DNA from: Candidatus Latescibacterota bacterium
GTDB taxonomy: Bacteria; Latescibacterota; Latescibacteria; Latescibacterales; Latescibacteraceae
Assembly: GCA_018656855.1 (NCBI GenBank)
Contig: JABHYP010000539.1
Span: forward strand, 1-9,658
Direction: 5' to 3'
Length of the DNA stretch: 9,658 nucleotides
Shown in pieces: positions 5,473-9,658 of this stretch (position 1 is the stretch's first letter; the number at the start of each line of letters is the position of its first letter). The notes under the pieces were generated by a model. It was not told the origin of the DNA and made no database searches. It was given only the letters and a program-made list of their open reading frames with translations. The translations under genes and the position numbers were made by a program.

Positions 5473-6825
5473 CCCCAGAGCGAGGACTATGTTCCAGATG
5501 AGAAGGATTGACATATCTAATAGCAAATCATTCACTGTTCTCACTATCGAAGGCTTTAAGGGAACAAATACCGGAAAATCCGACATATCGCCATTATATT
5601 CTTCTGGTCTGGGTGAATCGATTTCCAGCCATTTGCCTTTATATTCAACGGTCCATCCTCTGGAATACTTTGAATAATCAACCAGCTTACCTACCTTATC
5701 CAGAATATATCCGTCGTATACCTGTGAAAAAGCTTTTATATCCGATATAAAGTGTTTTTGCTGTTTCAGACCGGTTCCGGTAGTATTCTCAGCAGCATAT
5801 TGAAAAATGGCCATTGGAGATAAACGGGAGAAGAGACGGGCATTATTCCGCTGCTCTTCCATGGAATTCTGATAATCTATATACAGCTTGGTGAGATCGC
5901 TCACAAGATTTCCCAACAAACGTGAACCTTCTTCTTTCACTTCTTCTTCAGTTGCAAACTCTCCTGTATTCAAACGCCTTTTAAATTCGACATAATCTAT
6001 TATATTGTGCTCTCTACTGTTGATCTGACGAGTTATCTGGTATTCTCCGGGAATTTTTGATAGTTTCTGTGATAAAACAAAAGACATCTCCGGGATTATT
6101 AAGAGAACAAGCCATATCGAGAGAAGTGCCAGTAGCACAAGTGACGACTGATGTATAAGAGATGAAATCAATAAACTCATAAAAATAAACAGCGAAATAT
6201 AGACAAACGCTATGATAGACATGATAAAAAAGTTTGTAAATGCACTAAATGAAAGAATCTGAGGAATTGAAATCCCCACAATTATCAGGCTAATAAGCAT
6301 CCCGAACAGTAAAGGGATAAGCACGGTTATCAGCATAGAAAAATATTTTGCCACCAGTAGTTGTATACGGTTCAGCGGATTCGATAGTATAAGCCTGAGA
6401 GTGCCTTGCTCCTTCTCACCGGAAACAGTGTCATATCCCAGGAGCAACACATACAGGCTGAAAATAACTTTTATAATAAATGCCCAATCCAGTTCAGGCG
6501 TATCGGGCATTTTGTAATTATAATCCGAAGAACTAAATGGTTCTATCGCTCCTTTGGGCATTAACGAATATCCATTCGGAAGGTATTTTTCACCGCCTTC
6601 CGCCAAGAATATCATAGGGCTGGGTCTTTTATAACACCACGTCCTTACAGTTGACTTTCTCATACCTCTATTTATTTTATCGTTATAGGAATAAATTTGT
6701 TGTGTGATTCTCTGAACAAAGAGAAAACCATTCAAGGAAAACAGAACAATACTAAATATTAGCAGCACGACAAACCGTAAAGACTTGAAATTATCCAGTA
6801 ATTCACGTTGTATGATGGTTTTCAT
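5437..6825 (-). CDS. ABC-2 type permease, A-type (A2)
   Basis: This 462-residue A-type paralog has the same six-segment plan as A1 and A3. SGEKEQGTLRLILSNPLNR (135-153) follows membrane segment 2, and KRPSPMIFLAEGGEK (66-80) lies in the first external loop. SRLSPMAIFQYAAENTTGTG (333-352) lies in the large second external loop, and the C-terminal end reads NIVLALGAFIAFFRADVR. The start at 6825 follows the B2 stop by 4 bp. The upstream GAGAT is a weaker ribosome binding site than at the other B-A junctions because the arginine codon of B2 is AGA rather than AGG, so translational coupling to B2 is likely. Outside the conserved ends its loops differ strongly from A1 and A3, and its final helix (DMSILLIW) departs from the DLSGLLLW shared by the other two. 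Confidence 0.9.
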   Translation of the reverse strand: MKTIIQRELLDNFKSLRFVVLLIFSIVLFSLNGFLFVQRITQQIYSYNDKINRGMRKSTVRTWCYKRPSPMIFLAEGGEKYLPNGYSLMPKGAIEPFSSSDYNYKMPDTPELDWAFIIKVIFSLYVLLLGYDTVSGEKEQGTLRLILSNPLNRIQLLVAKYFSMLITVLIPLLFGMLISLIIVGISIPQILSFSAFTNFFIMSIIAFVYISLFIFMSLLISSLIHQSSLVLLALLSIWLVLLIIPEMSFVLSQKLSKIPGEYQITRQINSREHNIIDYVEFKRRLNTGEFATEEEVKEEGSRLLGNLVSDLTKLYIDYQNSMEEQRNNARLFSRLSPMAIFQYAAENTTGTGLKQQKHFISDIKAFSQVYDGYILDKVGKLVDYSKYSRGWTVEYKGKWLEIDSPRPEEYNGDMSDFPVFVPLKPSIVRTVNDLLLDMSILLIWNIVLALGAFIAFFRADVR

Positions 6826-6829
6826 TAGG

Positions 6830-8149
6830 TTATCTCACATCTTTTCTAAGAAAAGCAGTATATGCAAGTAAGAAGAAAATGACTGTGAACAGGAAAAGAA
6901 TGAGGGTATCATGCATTGAAGCATACAGTGATTCAAAGCTAGTTTCGGATGGATAGGTAAATTCGGGCATATTTTTCATTGTTTCACGGGCTCTTTGTCT
7001 ATCTGCAGTATGTCGACGATAGGTTTTCCAGTTGAGAAAAACACCATCGAGAAAACGCTCATAATCATCCAGACCAGTCCGTGCATAACGGAGCATGACC
7101 CTTTCATACAATACCGCCGGAGAAAACATGGCAATAGTATACGCCAGTTCAGCCTGATGTCTCAAGTCGTTACTGTGCTCGCGTTCCACCTGATATTCAG
7201 CTTCCATTGCTTTATTTTGTGCTTCGGTACGTTTTATTAACAACTCGTTATCAGGATCGGATCCTGGGTTCTTTCCCGGATTTTCTTTGATGTATTCCCT
7301 AAGCAGTCGATTGCTTTCATCGTAGTAAGGCCTTGAAGCCCGGCGTTTTAATTCTCCACGCGAGGTCACAGTATAAGTTTTGTCAGCGATAAATACACCA
7401 ACATTGGGGTAGATGATGACGAGAAAAATCCATAGCTGGAGTAATATCATGAGAGCTGTTGATGGACGATTAACCATGACCGAAATAAATAAGCTCAATG
7501 TATAAAACATGGTGAGGTAGAGAGTGGATACACCTATCATTCCCATAATACGTATCCACTCAGCATTCCCAAGATAGACTGCCGGATGGAGAACCATAAT
7601 CACCAGTGAAACAAGGGAAGCAGTGATAAGGGGAAAGATAATGATTATTAAACCGGCAATACATTTAGTGAGAATCAAATTTCCACGAGGCAGGCTGTTC
7701 GAGAGTATCATTTTCAGTGTGCCACGCACCTTTTCCTCTGATATAGCGTTATACGCAAGAAATATAACGAGCATACTGAGTACTACTCTGACAACAAAAG
7801 CGAAATCAATACCGCTGAAACCGGACAGATATTTCTGGTGCATACTTTCAAATCTACCCATGTATCCGGTTGTTTTAATATCAATCCTCATGGAAGAAAT
7901 CTCAGCACGGTTACCCAGTTTCTGATCTTTCCCAAGTGCCAGAATACTGAGAACCTGAGGTGGCCTGAATACATTCCTTTTTCCCATTTCTCTCTTCGCA
8001 TCAAGATAATCCTGATGGCGTTTTGCATAGTCTTCGATGTTAATCACTGTTGTCACAGTGACAAGGACAAGCGTTATGAACAGCCCGATCAGAAACTTCT
8101 TCGACTTGATATATTCCTGTATTTCACGGATGATTATAGTGCCGAGCAT
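6830..8149 (-). CDS. ABC-2 type permease, B-type (B2)
   Basis: This 439-residue B-type paralog shares the MLGTIIIREIQEYIKSKKF terminus and the six-segment layout of B3. Its first external loop carries FRPPQVLSILALGKDQ (61-76). The ABC-2 motif is altered: S-E-E-K at 137-140 replaces the usual S-G-E-K, followed by GTLKMILSNSLPR. MVNRPSTALMILLQLWIF lies at the start of membrane segment 5. The second external loop (about 257-412) has a charged helical stretch and a Pro/Gly/Asn-rich insert (ENPGKNPGSDPDNE, 289-302) not seen in B3, then FSPAVLYERVMLRYARTG (342-359). The C-terminus FLRKDVR matches B1. The start has AAGGAA 7 nt upstream within the conserved 18-bp spacer. It is likely the heterodimer partner of A2 (4-bp gap). 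Confidence 0.9.
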   Translation of the reverse strand: MLGTIIIREIQEYIKSKKFLIGLFITLVLVTVTTVINIEDYAKRHQDYLDAKREMGKRNVFRPPQVLSILALGKDQKLGNRAEISSMRIDIKTTGYMGRFESMHQKYLSGFSGIDFAFVVRVVLSMLVIFLAYNAISEEKVRGTLKMILSNSLPRGNLILTKCIAGLIIIIFPLITASLVSLVIMVLHPAVYLGNAEWIRIMGMIGVSTLYLTMFYTLSLFISVMVNRPSTALMILLQLWIFLVIIYPNVGVFIADKTYTVTSRGELKRRASRPYYDESNRLLREYIKENPGKNPGSDPDNELLIKRTEAQNKAMEAEYQVEREHSNDLRHQAELAYTIAMFSPAVLYERVMLRYARTGLDDYERFLDGVFLNWKTYRRHTADRQRARETMKNMPEFTYPSETSFESLYASMHDTLILFLFTVIFFLLAYTAFLRKDVR

Positions 8150-8151
8150 TA

Positions 8152-8183
8152 TACAATTCCTTTCCCATTACCTCACATCAGCA
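8152..8183. repeat. 32-bp identical A-to-B junction copy
   Basis: Identical to 5421-5452. It contains the spacer, the B2 ribosome binding site, and the end of A1. Confidence 0.9.
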
Positions 8184-9568
8184 TATAAAAATGCAATAAA
8201 CGCCCCAAGAGCGAGGACTATGTTCCAGAGGAGCAGGCCGGACAGGTCGACAAGGGCATCGTTTATTGCATGGACAAGAGATGGTTCTGTTTGCTGGAAG
8301 ACAGGGAAATTAGTAGTGTCGAATTCGGGTTGTTCATCATCGGCAAATATTAACGTTGAAATCTGAATCATTTCCCCTTCGAAGTTCATTATAACATGAT
8401 AATACGTATCATATAACAACAGAGGATTATCGCCAACATATTTACTAATATAATCAGTAAATATTATAAAATATCCATGTATATCATCAAAAAAGTTTAT
8501 CTCGCCTTGTATACCGGTTCCTGCAATGCTTTCCGATACCGATTGAAATAGCATAACCGGAGAAAATCGTGCGAGATTCCGGGCCAGTTTTGCTCGCTGG
8601 AACATTGCATTATTGTAATCCGTGATGAGCTGTTGTTTTCTTTTTTCAAAATCAACACGTAATTCAGCAGCCGCATGCTCTAATTCTTCTACGGTTTTGT
8701 ATAATCCGCTATCGGCACGCTTTATAATTTCCGCATTAAAGTTTGGTGCATATAAAGTGTCATATACTTGCGATAGTTCCAGTTCGCTTTGAGCGGGAGT
8801 TAGTTCTTCTGTCAAAATATCGGTAATGTCACCACTGATATTGAAGAGTAACCAGATTATCATGAGAATTAACAGTACAAGCGATGATTGATGAACAACT
8901 GAGGATAACAACAGACTTAATACTGCAAATATCGAGAGAAAAACCAGCGATGAAAACATCATGAATCCAAGCCGTGCAATCACACTGCCTGAAAGCATTT
9001 CCGGCATTACAATTTGAATAAATATAAGGTTTACCGTAATGCCAATTATCAGCGGGACTGAAACCGTGATCATCAGTGATAAATACTTTGAGACGAGAAG
9101 CTTTAAGCGGCTTATTGGATTAGACAGGGTAAGCCCGAGCGTGCCCTCTTCCTTTTCTCCGGATATTGCATGATAACCTAATAGTATAACATAGAGGCTG
9201 AAAATAAATCTAATAATAAACGCCCAGTCCAGTTCAAAAACGTTCGACAGCCTGCTATCGCGGTTTTGTGTCAATAAAGGTGTTATATTCCCGGATGGTA
9301 TTAAATGGTATTGATATGGAAGATACTGGTCTCCACCTTCGGCAATAAAAAGTAATGGATTAGGTTTGTGATGGATTTTTGCAGTTAAAGGACTGGAACC
9401 CCATGGATCAGCCGACATTCTCACCGCATAAATCTCTGTATCTTCACGAAATTTTTCAGTAAAGAGAAATCCGTTCAGAACAAATAATAGAATGCTGAAA
9501 AGAACAAGCAGAATAAACCGAATGTTCTTAATATTATCGATTAATTCACGACATATAATCGTTATCAT
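8168..9568 (-). CDS. ABC-2 type permease, A-type (A1)
   Basis: This 466-residue A-type paralog is the first complete gene of the array. Membrane segments are predicted near 18-37, 116-135, 161-186, 196-222, 227-247 and 441-461. The ABC-2 motif reads SGEKEEGTLGLTLSNPISR (136-154), with G in place of the R found in A2 and A3 (GTLRL). The first external loop has KPNPLLFIAEGGDQYLP (68-84), and the second has ARFSPVMLFQSVSESIAGTG (333-352). The C-terminus reads AFLYADVR where A2 and A3 have AFFRADVR. The start at 9568 lies 5 bp after the B1 stop, and the ribosome binding site AGGTAGGA overlaps that stop. It is expected to pair with B1 in the inner membrane. The substrate is unknown. Confidence 0.9.
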   Translation of the reverse strand: MITIICRELIDNIKNIRFILLVLFSILLFVLNGFLFTEKFREDTEIYAVRMSADPWGSSPLTAKIHHKPNPLLFIAEGGDQYLPYQYHLIPSGNITPLLTQNRDSRLSNVFELDWAFIIRFIFSLYVILLGYHAISGEKEEGTLGLTLSNPISRLKLLVSKYLSLMITVSVPLIIGITVNLIFIQIVMPEMLSGSVIARLGFMMFSSLVFLSIFAVLSLLLSSVVHQSSLVLLILMIIWLLFNISGDITDILTEELTPAQSELELSQVYDTLYAPNFNAEIIKRADSGLYKTVEELEHAAAELRVDFEKRKQQLITDYNNAMFQRAKLARNLARFSPVMLFQSVSESIAGTGIQGEINFFDDIHGYFIIFTDYISKYVGDNPLLLYDTYYHVIMNFEGEMIQISTLIFADDEQPEFDTTNFPVFQQTEPSLVHAINDALVDLSGLLLWNIVLALGAFIAFLYADVR

Positions 9569-9573
9569 AAATC

Positions 9574-9658
9574 CTACCTAACATCTTTTCGCAAAAATGC
9601 CACGTATGCAAAAGCAAAAAAGATAGTACCGATCAGAAACAGAAGAAGGAAATCAGGA
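9574..9658 (-). CDS. ABC-2 type permease, B-type, 3' end only (B1)
   Basis: The minus strand is open from the window edge to TAG at 9574-9576. The visible residues end FLIGTIFFAFAYVAFLRKDVR, though only the last membrane helix and the cytoplasmic tail are present. They align closely with the ends of B3 (LFGTVFFVLSYAAFLKKDVR) and B2 (LFTVIFFLLAYTAFLRKDVR). This identifies the gene as a third B-type permease and shows that the array continues upstream. Confidence 0.85.
   Translation of the reverse strand, partial: PDFLLLFLIGTIFFAFAYVAFLRKDVR

Larger units (their letters stand above)
2706..9658 (-). other. Operon of alternating B-A permease pairs
   Basis: Six genes run in one direction, with gaps of 5, 18, 4, 18 and 4 bp and no visible promoter or terminator between them. 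The gap alternates with the gene type: 4-5 bp from B to A and 18 bp from A to B. The repeated unit is therefore B-A, about 2.7 kb long. The operon start lies beyond the right edge of the window. No convincing intrinsic terminator follows A3. Confidence 0.85.

Noticed and set aside
5282..5677. Plus-strand ORF with a similar partner at 8037-8366
   Set aside because: The two look conserved only because they are antisense to the nearly identical A-B junctions. There is no ribosome binding site and no recognisable protein, and they overlap strong permease genes.
1..9658. CRISPR array, tRNA, rRNA, insertion sequence or prophage genes
   Set aside because: I saw no regularly spaced short repeats, no tRNA-like sequence and no transposase or integrase reading frame. 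The long-range repeats are explained by paralogous permease genes.

Overview
The window comes from a Gram-negative (diderm) bacterium of moderate to low G+C content. A TolC-family outer-membrane channel with a clear signal peptide shows the outer membrane. I cannot name the lineage. Classical sigma70-like promoter spacing and a GTAGGGGC-type intergenic palindrome fit a proteobacterial or candidate-phylum (for example FCB-group-related) metagenomic genome better than a typical Bacteroidota genome, but this is weak evidence. All genes lie on the minus strand, so transcription runs from high to low coordinates.

Region 1 (9658 down to 2706) is one tightly packed operon of ABC-2 type membrane permeases. 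Two paralogous types alternate: B (about 438 aa) and A (about 464 aa). In transcription order they are B1 (only the 3' end, 9574-9658), A1 (8168-9568), B2 (6830-8149), A2 (5437-6825), B3 (4105-5418) and A3 (2706-4100). B-to-A gaps are 4-5 bp and A-to-B gaps are exactly 18 bp, so the B-A pair has been tandemly multiplied at least three times. Each protein has six predicted membrane segments, the cytoplasmic motif SGEKxxGTLxLxLSNP, and two large extracytoplasmic loops. No ATPase is encoded here; it presumably lies upstream (beyond 9658) or elsewhere. A and B also share motifs with each other, which suggests an older duplication and heterodimer formation.

Region 2 (2705-2439) is a 267-bp intergenic stretch. 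It holds a strong sigma70-like promoter facing the next gene, a double-hairpin palindromic repeat (GTAGGGGCAACC... to ...GCCCCTAC), and an unexpected 15-bp inverted repeat (14/15 matched) that encloses the palindrome and overlaps the promoter.

Region 3 (2438-1) encodes a TolC-like outer-membrane efflux protein (870-2438), then a 173-bp AT-rich gap with two operator-like 14-bp direct repeats. Last comes the 5' part (1-696) of a secreted coiled-coil protein whose helical segment resembles the hairpin of periplasmic adaptor proteins.

Together the window looks like an export locus: a multiplied set of inner-membrane ABC-2 permeases followed by a separately promoted outer-membrane channel and a periplasmic coiled-coil protein. 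Whether the two transcription units form one machine is inference.
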